A stretch of 64,000 bases of DNA from positions 1,499,981-1,563,980 of the forward strand of contig JASKMD010000026.1 in the NCBI GenBank assembly GCA_030144725.1. The letters run 5' to 3'. The position numbers were made by a program, and so were the translations under genes. Origin of the DNA: Haematococcus lacustris (taxonomy: Eukaryota; Chlorophyta; Chlorophyceae; Chlamydomonadales; Haematococcaceae). Within the stretch, counting starts at the first letter, position 1, and the number at the start of each line of letters is the position of its first letter. This document shows positions 24,801 through 35,073 of the stretch, one piece after another. The notes beneath the pieces were generated by a model that saw only the letters and a program-made list of their open reading frames with translations, searched no databases and was not told the DNA's origin.

Positions 24801-27800
24801 GGTCACACCCTACATCAAGGGTCAATCAAATGTCACACATCATTCTAACATGACGAGGTGCAGTACGTACCGTTTGGGTACAGCCGCTTCAGCGCCGCGA
24901 CAGCTTCGCGCATTTTCTGCTCACGCCGCGCCTCCTTGCGCTCCGCGCCCGCCTCGCGCACCGCCGCCTCGGCCTCCGCGAGCTGTGCCGCCAAGAGCTC
25001 GCGCTCAGCTCTGCGCCCAGGCCCAGGCGAGAAGGGCCACAGCAGGGCAACTGCACATCAATTTCTTGGCGCTGTGGCATCGCAGTCAGAGCGCCACGCG
25101 TTCCGCTGGGTAAACACAATGGCGCGGTGCATCGGTGCGTGTGCATGTGTGACGTCACACTCGCGAGGCGGCAGCGGTCGAAGCCTGGAGGGGTGCTTGA
25201 GGCAGGGTGGGCAACTCTCAGCTCTGATGACCTCATTCCTTGCCACAACCACCCAGTACCGACTCTCACACATTGGTGCGCAGCGCCCCCTCCGCCTTTA
25301 GCTTCTCCTCACGCTTAGCCCGGCTGGCCTTGCGGGCTCCTGAGGCAGCCTCTGAGGCAGTGCGTGCCCGCTGCTGCGACTCAGCCGCCTGCAGCCACAC
25401 CAGGCTCATGGCTAGCTGGGTTCGCAACCCTCGGCAGCAGCAGCTTGGCTCACATACCACACAGCCCCCCATGGCTCAGCGGTGCATGGGCGACAGGACA
25501 AAAAGCTCCCACTACATGGGTGTGTGCGCCTGGTCTGCACCCCGGCCCGCTGCTCTGCCTGGGTAGGCTTTACCTGGCGCTGTGCTTCAGCAGCGCGGGC
25601 CAGCAGGGCGGCTACGGCACCCTCAGTCTGAGCCAGGGCGTCGCTGTCAGCCTGCACTTGGCAACAGCCAACATATGAAAGGGCAAGGGGTTCAGCTGTG
25701 TCTGTGTCGGAGTCAGGGTCAGGGTCTGTGTCAGGGTCGGGGGAGGGAATGGGTTGGTCCCTCTTCAGAAAGCAGTGTTTCATAGCATAATGTCATACCT
25801 TAGCCAAAGTGCTCAGGGTACTGAGCTCGCTCTGCAGCTTCGAAGTCTTTTGCACCACCTGCAGGGCCGACAGCAGGCACCCACAGCAGCACTAGCTTCA
25901 ACAGCGCGGCAGGGGCAGAAAGCGAACTTTGGCGGTGACCCGCCTCCAAGCAGCCTTCCCACAGCCTCGTACTGCAAGTACCCTGCACGGCTGTTTCTCT
26001 TTCTCTCTCTCTTTCTTGCAACCACTTGCTTGAGCGGTGGTAGGCGCGGTGGTCGCACCTGGGCCTTCAGCGCGTTGTACTCCGTTTGCACTTCGGCAGA
26101 GCCAAGCCCCGCGCTCAACCCCGCGTAGTGCGCTTTCACCTCCGCCTCGAGCTTCGCCGCAGCTGCGCATGGCACACAGCAGGCCGCGTGCTAAGCGGGC
26201 CGTACAGCACCGGCGTCACCGGCTGGAGGTGCAAGGCGCCGAACATGCATGGGCATTGTGCGCGGAGTTGGTACGCGGGCAGCTTAGGCGCGCACCTTTG
26301 CCGATGGACCTGAGTTCCTTCTCAAGCTGCGCGATGCGTGCTGCCGCGTCGTCTGCCTTTTGCTGCATAGCCGCAACGTCCGCCTCGCCGGCCTTGACAC
26401 GTTTGCTGAGCCTGCTGCCCTCCTCACGAGCCCGGACCAGCACTGGCATCTGCGCGCGCATCAACACAGCGCCGCGTAGGTGCTCCGCTGCACCTTCTCA
26501 CATGTAACGCCGCGGGGTTTCAGTCGAGTGGTAGCTGCGCACCTTTTTGTCGCGCTCCGCCTGAAGCTTCTTGATCTTTTTTTCGTGGAGCATGCGCGAT
26601 TTTGCGTGCCCGGCCGCCCGCCGTTTGATAGCGTCGATGTTCTGCTCCATGCCCTGGTGGTCGGCTCGGATCTGCGGGCAGAGTCACGCGACCTGGCTGA
26701 AAGAGCACCACGACTGCTTCCGACTTCCCACCATGCACCCTCGCAGTCACCAGCACCTTTGCCCCCAGCCTTGTCTAATCTGCAGTGCAGCAAAATGGCC
26801 AGCAGCACCCTGGCACACCCAGACAGCCCTCTGGCTCCTTCCCATACCCTGGCTGCAATAGCATGACCAAACATTGAACTCAAATTTGTTCCCCTTAGCC
26901 CCTGGCCCCTCCACACCCGGACCCCACCTTTGCTAGCTGCTCCTCGACCTTCAGCCGCTCCTTCACTGCCCCATCCCGCTCCGCTATCAACACATGCAGG
27001 CTGAACAGGGCATGGGTGGTGCGCAGGGCGCGCTGCAGGTCAGGTCAGGTCAGGTCAGGTCAGGTCAGGTCAGGTCAGGTCAGGTCAGGTCAGGTCAGGT
27101 CAGGTCAGGTCAGGTCAGGTCAGGTCAGGTCAGGTCAGGTCAGGTCAGGTCAGGTCAGGTCAGGTCAGGTCAGGTCAGGTCAGGTCAGGTCAGGTCAGGT
27201 CAGGTCAGGTCAGGTCAGGTCAGGTCAGGTCAGGTCAGGTCAGGTCAGGTCAGGTCAGGTCAGGTCAGGTCAGGTCAGGTCAGGTCAGGTCAGGTCAGGT
27301 CAGGTCAGGTCAGGTCAGGTCAGGTCAGGTCAGGTCAGGTCAGGTCAGGTCAGGTCAGGTCAGGTCAGGTCAGGTCAGGTCAGGTCAGGTCAGGTCAGGT
27401 CAGGTCAGGTCAGGTCAGGTCAGGTCAGGTCAGGTCAGGTCAGGTCAGGTCAGGTCAGGTCAGGTCAGGTCAGGTCAGGTCAGGTCAGGTCAGGTCAGGT
27501 CAGGTCAGGTCAGGTCAGGTCAGGTCAGGTCAGGTCAGGTCAGGTCAGGTCAGGTCAGGTCAGGTCAGGTCAGGTCAGGTCAGGTCAGGTCGGGCCTCAG
27601 CCCCGCCCAGCCTACCAGCTCTTGCTGCCTGGCCAAGTAGCGCTCTGCCTCCTCCTTCTGCTCCTTCTTCTGCTTACGCTCAGCAGCCACCGCCTTCTTC
27701 CGGCTGAAAGCGGCAGCCACCTGGCCGACAGGAAGTACGATGAAGCAGCAGCAGCATCAGCAGGGAGCACACAGCAGCGATGAGCTGCACTGCTCCACCC

Positions 27801-29853
27801 ATCCCACTAAGCTTCTGGGCCACCTCCCCCTCACCCTCTCATCTGGCTTCCACCTGCTCCTGCCTGCCCATGTCCCTCCCCATGCCCCTCCTGCTTCCCC
27901 CTGGCGGCCCCCCTGCCCCCCCCCTGCCCCCCTCACTATACCATTTTCCCCATTACCCTGGCCCCCCCCTGGGCCCTCCCCTGGCCCTGCCAACCCAGCT
28001 GCCCCTGCTCCCCCACTCTCTCTCCTCCCATCGCCCCTCTTCACCTTCTCATCCACAGCCAAGGTCTGTGCCTGCAGCTGGTCATACTGGCCCTTCAGCG
28101 CATCACTGCCGCTGATCTGCTCCAGCAGCCCTGTCAGCCCCGCGGGAGTCTTGGCTGCCACCGCCTCAATGTCCCCCTGAACCCACGCACAAGGCCGTAT
28201 ATACCAACAGGCAGACCTCCAACCACCAACCACCAACTGCCAACCGCCATGGTGCGGGGTCATGGGCCAGCATACAGTAGGGGCACAGGACAGGGACAGC
28301 AGCAGAGCTTTGTTGGGTCCGGCACCGGGTGGAGGGGGCATGAGCTGGCTTGGTAGCAAGGAGGGGCCATGGCAGGGGCGGCGCCAGGGGCTGGTGGTGA
28401 GCTGCTGGCGTGGTGGTGGTGGAGGTAGCGGGGAGCAGGCTGGCAGCAGGACCTAGGGGGAGGTAGCAAGCCATCTGAACAGCCAGCTGCAAGCTATGGA
28501 CATGACTTGAGGTCGGGTGGAGTGAGGTGGAGTGACATGGGATGTTGTGGAGTGAGGTAGGGTGAGGGGGGTTGAGGTGAGGTGAGGTGAGGTGAGGTGA
28601 GGAGGCCTGTTCGTCAGGCTGCTGCACCCTCATTTTGCCATGCTGTCAACCGCCATCGCTGGCTCTCTGCAGGCTGCTCCACCAGGATGCAGGCCAGCTC
28701 CTGCTGCAGGACCTGGCTGCCAGCTGCTCCTGCTGCCAGCTGGTGGCAGTGCAGCCTGGGTACCAAAGCTGTTTGCTGCCCACCCGGCCAAGTGCTGCTG
28801 CAAGCCTCAGCCCTGACGGCCCTTCAGCCCCCTGTGCCTGCCATATGTGCCAGCCCATACCCTGCCTTGGGGCCATGACGCCCTGGTCATGCTTGCACAC
28901 ACACACCATGCTTGCTCACACACACCATGCTTTTGCACACACACCCCTAGCTGCACTGTGTGGTGCCAGCCTGCTTGGTTGCATAGCTGGCCATAGCTGC
29001 CCCCTAGAGCTCCCAGGTGGGCTGCAACCTAATACATAGCTGCTCAGGGCAATAAGATTGAGTACTCCAGATAGGTATGTGTGCCAGGCAAGAGCTTAGC
29101 TACTGCTCTGCCATGGACATCAACACCTGTACCTACCCTAACAAGGGTCGTGGTAGGGGTAGGCAGGCGAGAGCAGGCAGGCTGGCTGGTGGTCGGGTGA
29201 ACTGTCATCAGTGGCCAGACCAATGCTTGGCTGCCCAGACCAGTCACCCACAGCTGCTACTCAGGTAGCACCCCGACCTAAGGCTCACCTGGAAAACAAG
29301 GAAGTTGCGGACCTTGACCAGGATGCCAAACCCACCCAGCCGCTGGCAGTAGGTGTCAAAGCTAACGGCCTTGTCGTCCACCTTGTAGACTGATTGGTAG
29401 GTAGCGTCTGGCTCAGAGCTGCTGGGCTGTATGTGGCGGGCAAACACCACCTCCTGGTCCTCATCTGTTAGGTACACCAGCTTCACATGCCCTCGCCGCG
29501 GCTTGTCTGCATCTGTGTTGCCGTCACTGTTCTGATACAGCAGCTCCTTGAGGGAGCCGCGTAGCTGGGCAGTGCGCACCCCCAGCACAAAGGAGATGGC
29601 GTCCATGAGGTTGCTCTTGCCGCTGCCATTAGGGCCGACCACCGCCGTGAAGCTCTTGAACGGGCCGATGTTCTGCACGCCTCGGTATGACTTGAAGTTG
29701 TTGACCTACAGCAGGACGAGGCCCACGTGTAATGCGGACAGGCGGGCGGTTGGGCCCAAGGTTGACAGCGCCCTCGGCAATCACCTCCAGGCGGTCAATG
29801 CAGCCATTAGACGCCTGCCAGTCGATGCCGAGCTGCTCCGGGACAGGCTCCAT
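15809..29853 (-). CDS. SMC1: Cohesin subunit SMC1 (structural maintenance of chromosomes 1)
   Basis: SMC1 pairs with SMC3 to form the cohesin ring that holds sister chromatids. I traced 32 exons (minus strand): 29785-29853, 29289-29705, 28045-28176, 27616-27720, 26928-27032, 26543-26671, 26296-26449, 26059-26162, 25799-25858, 25574-25651, 25270-25388, 24871-25010, 24668-24735, 23961-24083, 23439-23554, 22901-23003, 22516-22632, 22131-22246, 21815-21926, 21557-21706, 21385-21471, 21110-21226, 20384-20521, 20016-20151, 19374-19470, 18807-18915, 17822-17880, 17309-17415, 16875-16985, 16421-16503, 16010-16120, 15809-15928. All introns are GT-AG, all phases agree, and the sum is 3,792 nt, or 1,263 aa, close to the usual 1,220-1,240. 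Walker [10 protein letters not shown] is at residues 47-55. Coiled coils flank a hinge at about 538-680 (KRLYPNGVFGRL ... GLITGGDAS). The ABC signature [11 protein letters not shown] is near 1158 and Walker B FFVLDEVDAALD near 1182-1193. The start ATG gives a normal 23-residue lead before the VNNFKSYRG strand. Confidence 0.97.
17977..18715. repeat. C-rich 14-15 bp minisatellite in SMC1 intron 26
   Basis: Tandem units alternate between CCCCCCCACCCTGCC and CCCCTCCCCTGCC variants and fill most of the 926-bp intron between exons 27 and 26. Cytosine is confined almost wholly to the plus strand; the gene-sense RNA is G-rich (GGGGTGGGGCAGG). The long proline-rich frames across it are repeat artefacts. 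Confidence 0.9.
19806..19960. repeat. CCTGCCTCCCTGCCCC minisatellite in SMC1 intron 24
   Basis: Imperfect tandem CCTGCCCC and CCTGCCTC units lie between exons 25 and 24. They are C-rich on the plus strand, as in intron 26. Confidence 0.8.
20556..21018. repeat. GGGGT pentanucleotide satellite in SMC1 intron 22
   Basis: About 87 nearly perfect GGGGT units, with single-base variants at about 20594 (GCGGT) and 20977 (GAGGT), then degenerate GGTGT units to about 21018. The array lies in the 588-bp intron between exons 23 and 22. The G-rich strand is the plus strand, which is the template strand for SMC1. Confidence 0.95.
23268..23415. repeat. CCCTGTTTTCC short repeats in SMC1 intron 15
   Basis: Imperfect units of about 10-15 bp of the form CCCTGTTTTCCYTGTTT lie between exon 16 (ends 23003) and exon 15 (23439). 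They are pyrimidine-rich on the plus strand, so purine-rich in gene sense. Confidence 0.7.
24161..24257. repeat. Telomere-like 20-bp tandem repeat in SMC1 intron 13
   Basis: Five units of TAGGGTTAGGGTACCTGGGT (the first one base shorter). Each unit holds two TTAGGG-type hexamers followed by a spacer that carries a KpnI-like GGTACC. The array lies between exon 14 (starts 24083) and exon 13 (ends 24668). Confidence 0.9.
27036..27590. repeat. Perfect (CAGGT)111 array forming the 3' part of SMC1 intron 4
   Basis: 555 bp of uninterrupted CAGGT, which is ACCTG in gene sense. The array runs up to four bases before the first base of exon 5 (27032), so the acceptor reads ...CCTGACCTGCAG|CGC. The rest of the 583-bp intron is only about 25 nt at the donor end. 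Confidence 0.97.
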
Positions 29854-30326
29854 TCAAGTTTGATGGGAGGGTTTGAGTTATCAGGTAAGAACCATGCATC
29901 AGTGGCTTTCAGGGCAAGAGAATAAATGCGCTCAGCAGAACATCGGATCGGTTTGAATGTAAACTGGCTTTCGATCGTGTGGGTTGGGCGATAGCGCAAT
30001 TGTTGTAGTGGGTCCAGGCTAGAGCCATGAGTTGCGTGCAGTGCATTCACCATGCGGCTACCATGCGCACCCAGCGCAAGCAGTTGTTGTTGATCACAGT
30101 GCATTACTGTGAAGGCTACTGCCCCTAGCGTGCCTATTGCCCGGTTGGGTCCGCGCATCTCTGGTGCGTGTGCCTCCGTTCCTAGCTCAAGCCCCTGTAG
30201 CTCTTGCTCATACACATCCCCTTTGTAACGGGTAAGGTTGATGATGTCGAGGTTTACTTGCTTTAGCTGGCTATCGTCGCCACTTGCGTAAACGCACTTG
30301 GTGTCAAGGCATAGTCGAGCAGCCAT
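29781..30326 (-). other. 181-codon open frame in the SMC1 leader, overlapping its start codon in another frame
   Basis: The frame starts at an ATG at 30326 (MAARLCLDTKCVYASGDDSQ) and stops at 29781, just past the end of SMC1 exon 1. Its composition is not repetitive, unlike most spurious frames in the window. I recognise no domain. It could be an upstream ORF of the SMC1 transcript, an exon of an unrecognised small gene, or chance. Confidence 0.25.
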
Positions 30327-30495
30327 CTACGTCTGGCTTGGCCCCACTGAAACTGGGGGTTCCTGACACGATGCAAGTCAGTGGCGGGCGGGATGCGGCC
30401 CCGGGCCTTTAGTGACATGAAGAGGCGGGCCAATGCACATGTAGAGTGCCCCAGCCAGCTTGTAGAGTGCCCAAGCAAGCTTTGCAGCAGGATCC

Positions 30496-32394
30496 TCAAC
30501 CTAGCCAATTGAGCTGTGCTGCCGCCTCGCCGGTCGCGCCAACCTTCCCTCTGCTGGACACCGCTATGCGCGACCAGTCCGCTCTTGCCCGCTCGAAAGA
30601 CGTGGAATCCCTCTCGATCTCCCTCCTGCTGGGGCCTTGCTTGCGAGTCACGCGGGCCTGGCGCACCCACACCCACAGCTCGTCCAGCTCAGCGTGCTGT
30701 GCCTTGCAAAACCGCGGCCTGCAGCCAGGCAGACAAGCAGCTGTGCCACAGCTTCGTGCATAGACATCCGCCCCAACCCAACATCGCTCTTGTACAGCTG
30801 CTAGTGTACACCAGAGCTCACCACCAAGCCCAGACCCTGCTGCCCTGCCCTGGCCATGACAACTGATCACCTCCGAAGCACCTGCCTGCCCTGCCCCTCG
30901 CTGCCTTGCCCTCGTCCTTGCTGCTGCCTCACTTGTTCTGCCAGCACAGCTCGGCCAGCAGCTCTATGGAGGTTTGAGCCCAGGCGTGCTTGTGGAAGGT
31001 GCGGGCGTGGTGCACACAGTCCAGCACGGCGCGCCGCCTGGCCGCCAGCAGCTGCAACCCAGGCAGGGCAGGGCAGGGCAAGGAGGCAGATCAGGCCAAG
31101 TCAAGGCCAAGTCAGGGAAGGCCAGTTCAGGCCAAGTCTGGCCTGTTTCAGCCAGGAGCAGGGCACTGAGGCCTGGCCTAGCTGGGCAGTGGGCAGTAGG
31201 CTGTGGTGTCCCAGCCCAGAGGCAGGTCGTCAAGGCATTGTGACGACCAGTGCCGCCCTGATGCAGCCTGGGTCATGTCTGCCCTGTAGCACCGCCATGA
31301 TTCAAGCATGGCGCATCTAGACATGAAGCCAGACAGGTCTGACCAATGCTGCAGCCTGGACAGGCCTGACCTGTGAGGGTGGGCCTGCTGCTACTGGCTG
31401 CCCCTCAGGTCCCCAGGGATCAGGCCTGACCTGTGAGGGTGGGCCTGCTGCTACTGGCTGCCCCTCAGGTCCCCAGGGATCAGGCCTGACCTGTGAGGCC
31501 CTCAGGTGCCCAGGCATCAGGGCTGTGGGGTGACCCGCTGTGGAGCCTGCGCCGCCGCGCCCACTCACCTCAGTGGGACCGTACGCCAGTGAGGGCGGCT
31601 CAGTCTGCTTGGGGGCTGCGGGGGCTGCGGGCGTTGGGGCGGGGTGGGGAGCCGTCACCTGAGCAGCTCAACATGAGGCGGGGGGCAGGGAGGCAGGGGG
31701 GTGAAGGCAGGGCTAGGGGCAGGGGACATGAGGCGGGGGGCAGGGAGGCAGAGGACTATTAGTGTAAGCTAGTCTGGGGGTGTGATCACCAGGGGGTAGG
31801 GGAGCAGCTGCCAGCTGGAGAAGGGGCGGGGAAGGGTGGACGGAGGGGGAGGGTGAAGCCTGTGCCCCTGTCATGAGCTTGTTGCAGGGCATCACGTTCT
31901 TCCACCACCACAGGCAGGGTAGGCACCCCAAGCAGCTGACCCCAAGCAGCAGTGGGACCCTGGCAGGGAGGTGCAGGGTTCTACTCCCACCGGCTGCGCC
32001 TCCGGGGCCATCAGGGGGTTCAGCCCGAAGGGGTCGTCCTCAGCGTCTGCCTCCTGGCGCTCAACCTTGACCTGCTGTGCCCCCTGCTGCTGCTGGGGCC
32101 CCCCCTGCTGCTGCTGCTGCTGCTGCTGCTGAGGTGCGAGCGCCTGCTTGTCCTCCTCCTGCTCTGACTGTGCACGAGGGGCAGCCAGCCGAGCCTGGGG
32201 CCGCCCTGCTGACTGGACAGAGGACCCAGGGCAGGGGGCCTGCTGCCTCCCCTCCGCCCCTTCAGGCGCTGTGGGGCCAACCCCAGCCTCTGGCACTGCC
32301 CCTAGGCTTGGCCCGGCCCCGGCCCCTGCTGCCCCAGCCCCAGACATGTTCCCATTGTCAGTCATGAAGGAGTTGAGGCCAAATGGATCATCAT

Positions 32395-32425
<31 letters not shown>

Positions 32426-34840
32426 AGCAGCACCATCATCACCAGGGGGAGGTGGGCCCAGCTGCCTGCTGTGCCCCTCTCCATCGCCTCCTATCTTGTC
32501 CTGCTGCTGCTGCTGCTCCTCCTGCTGCTGCTCCTGCTGCTGCTGCTGGTGGCCAGCCCCTCTGCTGTGCCCCTCACCTGAGGTCTTGCTGAGCCCTGAT
32601 CCCAGCCCCTGCTGCCTGTGGGCCCTTTCCCCCGGGCCAGTGCTGGGGTGGGGTGGCAATGCCTGTGGGTGCTGCCCCTGGCTGCTGGCTACATGTGGCA
32701 TGGGTCCCCCTGCTGCCTGCTGCTGGCGGCTGCCTAACCCCCCAGAAACCACGTAGTGGTAGGCCTCCTCCTCTGCAGCCTCATCCTCCTGCTCTGGCAG
32801 CGCAAGCACCAGCTCACGCACCCGCCCCAGCACCTGCCAGCACCAGCAAGCACGAGGCATGACAACCTCAGCCGGTGCAGTGCTGTGTGTCATTGACGTG
32901 GCACACTGCAACCTGATGCACACTGCGCGGTGGTGCTGTGTGCGGTCCTCGTGGCATCACAGCCGGGTGCATACTGCAGAGGAGGCAGGCTGTGCCCTAG
33001 TCTTGTCAGCCAGGCCCTTGAGCCCGGCGAGTCTGCAGGTTTGGCTTGACCTGCAGTATGAGGATCACGCCTCCTAGCTGTGTGCTGTGGGTTCATGGAG
33101 TTCTTCACTGTGGTGCATGGTGCATGGTGGAGGGATCGCTCCAGTCTGGGGCTCTCGCTTGCTTCAACAAGTCCAGGTGGGGTCAGGGCCAGAGCCAGGA
33201 CCAGGGTCAGGACCAGGGTCAGGACCAGGGTCAGGACCAGGGCGAGCGCCAAGGTCAGGACTCCCCAACCTGCTCCACCTGCACCTCCCGCTCCCTCCCC
33301 TTCTGGCCCCCCTGCTGGCTCCACGCCCCCCGCATGCGTGCCTCCCCTGCCCTCTCCCTCCTTCCCCCTCCCCATGCCTCCCCCACCCGCTGCCTCTTGC
33401 CCTGTTGCACCTTTGAGAACACGAAGCTGTCATCCGTGAGCATCTCATTGCGTGTGACCACCACCAGGCTCATGACCTCCTGCAGGTGCCGCCGCTCAGC
33501 CTTGGACAGCAGGCCAGACTCAGCCAGCGCGTCACTGGCGGCCCACAGCTTGCCCACCTCCCTGCACCGCAGCCACAGCCGGCAGCAGACACACAGGCAG
33601 GGGGCTGGAGGGGCAGGGACAGGGCAGGGGCAGGGCAGGGGCAGGGCAGGGGCAGGGCAGGGCGGCAGACAGTGGTGCCCACTCAACGTCACCCATTGTG
33701 CACAGCGCCATGTGATGATGACGGGTTGAGGAGCAGTGTCAGTTGAGAGGCAGCAGGCAGGGGAGGGGATCAGGAGCAGGGTGGACAGCACCAGCAGCGG
33801 GTCAGAGGCCAGCGGCACTGGGGCTAAGCGCACCCCCCTGCTGGCCTGCCTGCCTTGCCCCCGCTCCGCCTACCCAGAGCTCCACAGGACCCTGAGGAGG
33901 AGGAGGAGGAGGACCCTGGGTTCCCCAAGCCACTGACTAGCCGCCCCAGCCGCCCCCTGCTGCCCTGCGGAGCGCTGGGTCCACCCCCTATGCCCCCTGC
34001 CCTCTTGCTGCTGCTGCCGCCCCCCTGCCTGCGGTGCGCTGGGTCCACCAAGTGCTGGGTGCGGGCGGCGTCCAGCGGGAACGCCCGGGTCAGCGCCAGG
34101 AAGGCCGGGCCGCGGTGCGTGCGCTGCAAGGTGCCTGAGGCCAGCAGCTGGCGCAGCAAGGGGGCCGCCTTCATGAACTTGGAGGGCTTGGCGATGTGGG
34201 AAGCCAGGCGGTGCAGGGCAGCTGTCACCTGTGGGGTGGGGGCAGGGTGAGGGGTGGGGGGCAGGGGGCTGGGGTCAGCAGTGTGGGGTGGGCAGCTGAA
34301 AGGGACGCCTTCAGGCCATCTGAATAACCATCATAGAGGGTCGATTATCCCTCAATCAGTGCTGCAACACAAAGGGTGGGGATGGCCACTGCGATTCTTC
34401 GGTGTGACAGGTGCCAGTGAGCATCGCCACAGCAGTCAGGAACTAGCAGCAATCACCTGGTCAGCTGCATCTGTGGCCTGGCCACCAGAGGCTGATGCAT
34501 GTCCTGCTGCCGCAGCTGCGGCAGCTGCTGGGGGCTCGGGGTGGGCAGCATGCGCCCTGGGCTTGACTGTCTCAGTGCGCTGCTGCTTGGTGACTTCAAG
34601 CCCGCCTCTGCTGGCATGAGCTGGTGTGGGCCCAGGAGGCCCGCGGTCTGCTGCTGTGCGCTTGCCCAAGTGCTGCTGAACTGGGGCGTCCTCCTCCTCA
34701 TCAGCACCGTCGTCAGGCAGCTCAGCCAGCCACTCCGCGACCACAGCATCCTCTTGTTCTTCCTCGGTCAGGGCCCGGCGAGCACGGCCGGACCCTAGTT
34801 CGGCTGGAGCCCGCTGGGTCGGACCACCTCGTCTGGACAT
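30496..34840 (-). CDS. Conserved green-lineage protein with acidic DDPFGLN motifs, function unknown
   Basis: Seven exons join in phase: 34457-34840, 33834-34228, 33411-33561, 31991-32833, 31569-31658, 30933-31051, 30496-30718. The sum is 2,205 nt, or 734 aa. The N-terminus is acidic (EEEQEDAVVAEWLAELPDD). A helical core follows (HIAKPSKFMKAAPLLRQLLA; SKAERRHLQEVMSLVVVTRN; MLTDDSFVFSK). Exon 4 is Gln/acid-rich and carries two copies of a short motif, DDPFGLNSFM and DDPFGLNPLM. The C-terminal part is helical and basic (LLAARRRAVLDCVHHARTF; QHAELDELWVWVRQARVTRK). From memory this order matches plant proteins of unknown function that share TDDSFVFSK, EDDPFGL and a C-terminal LW.(S/A)VR helix; I cannot check that here. 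It starts 233 bp from the divergent Claspin-like gene, so the two may share regulation. No enzyme motif is visible; a nuclear, interaction-type protein is an inference. Confidence 0.8.
31361..31497. repeat. 60-bp tandem duplication in an intron
   Basis: A 60-bp unit beginning CAGGCCTGACCTGTGAGGGT is present 2.3 times, with perfect copies, in the intron between exons 31051 and 31569 of the DDPFGLN gene. Confidence 0.9.
33188..33244. repeat. 12-bp tandem repeat CAGGACCAGGGT
   Basis: About four copies in the intron between exons 32833 and 33411 of the DDPFGLN gene. Confidence 0.85.
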
Positions 34841-35073
34841 CGTTGCCGCACCGTTGCCGCATCAGCTGCAGCCGGAGTGCTTCCAGGGATTGAGCAACGA
34901 ATTGCAACTGACCCAGTGGTGAGCGAATGGGAAAGCCCGACCGGACCCAATAGAAATTACACTGCCTCATAAACCTCGATAACACCCATAGCTCGTGCTC
35001 GCACAACATGTCGAACATTTGAAACGACAGGCTGCGAAGTGCATTGGGCACGCACCGAAACGAGACCAGCGCC
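34841..35073. promoter_or_regulatory. Divergent promoter region between the DDPFGLN gene and the Claspin-like gene
   Basis: 233 bp separate the two start codons. The region holds a close direct repeat, GTTGCCGCACCGTTGCCGCA, next to the minus-strand start. A moderately AT-rich stretch (AATAGAAATTACACTGCC, about 34948-34965) sits near the middle. No TATA box is convincing on either side. Both transcripts must start here unless distant 5' exons exist. Confidence 0.6.

Noticed and set aside
27036..27590. CRISPR array
   Set aside because: Pure tandem repeats with no spacers, in an intron of a eukaryotic gene. The same holds for the other arrays.
27016..27783. 255-aa and 237-aa [10 protein letters not shown] frames
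   Set aside because: Translation of the (CAGGT)111 array, antisense to SMC1.
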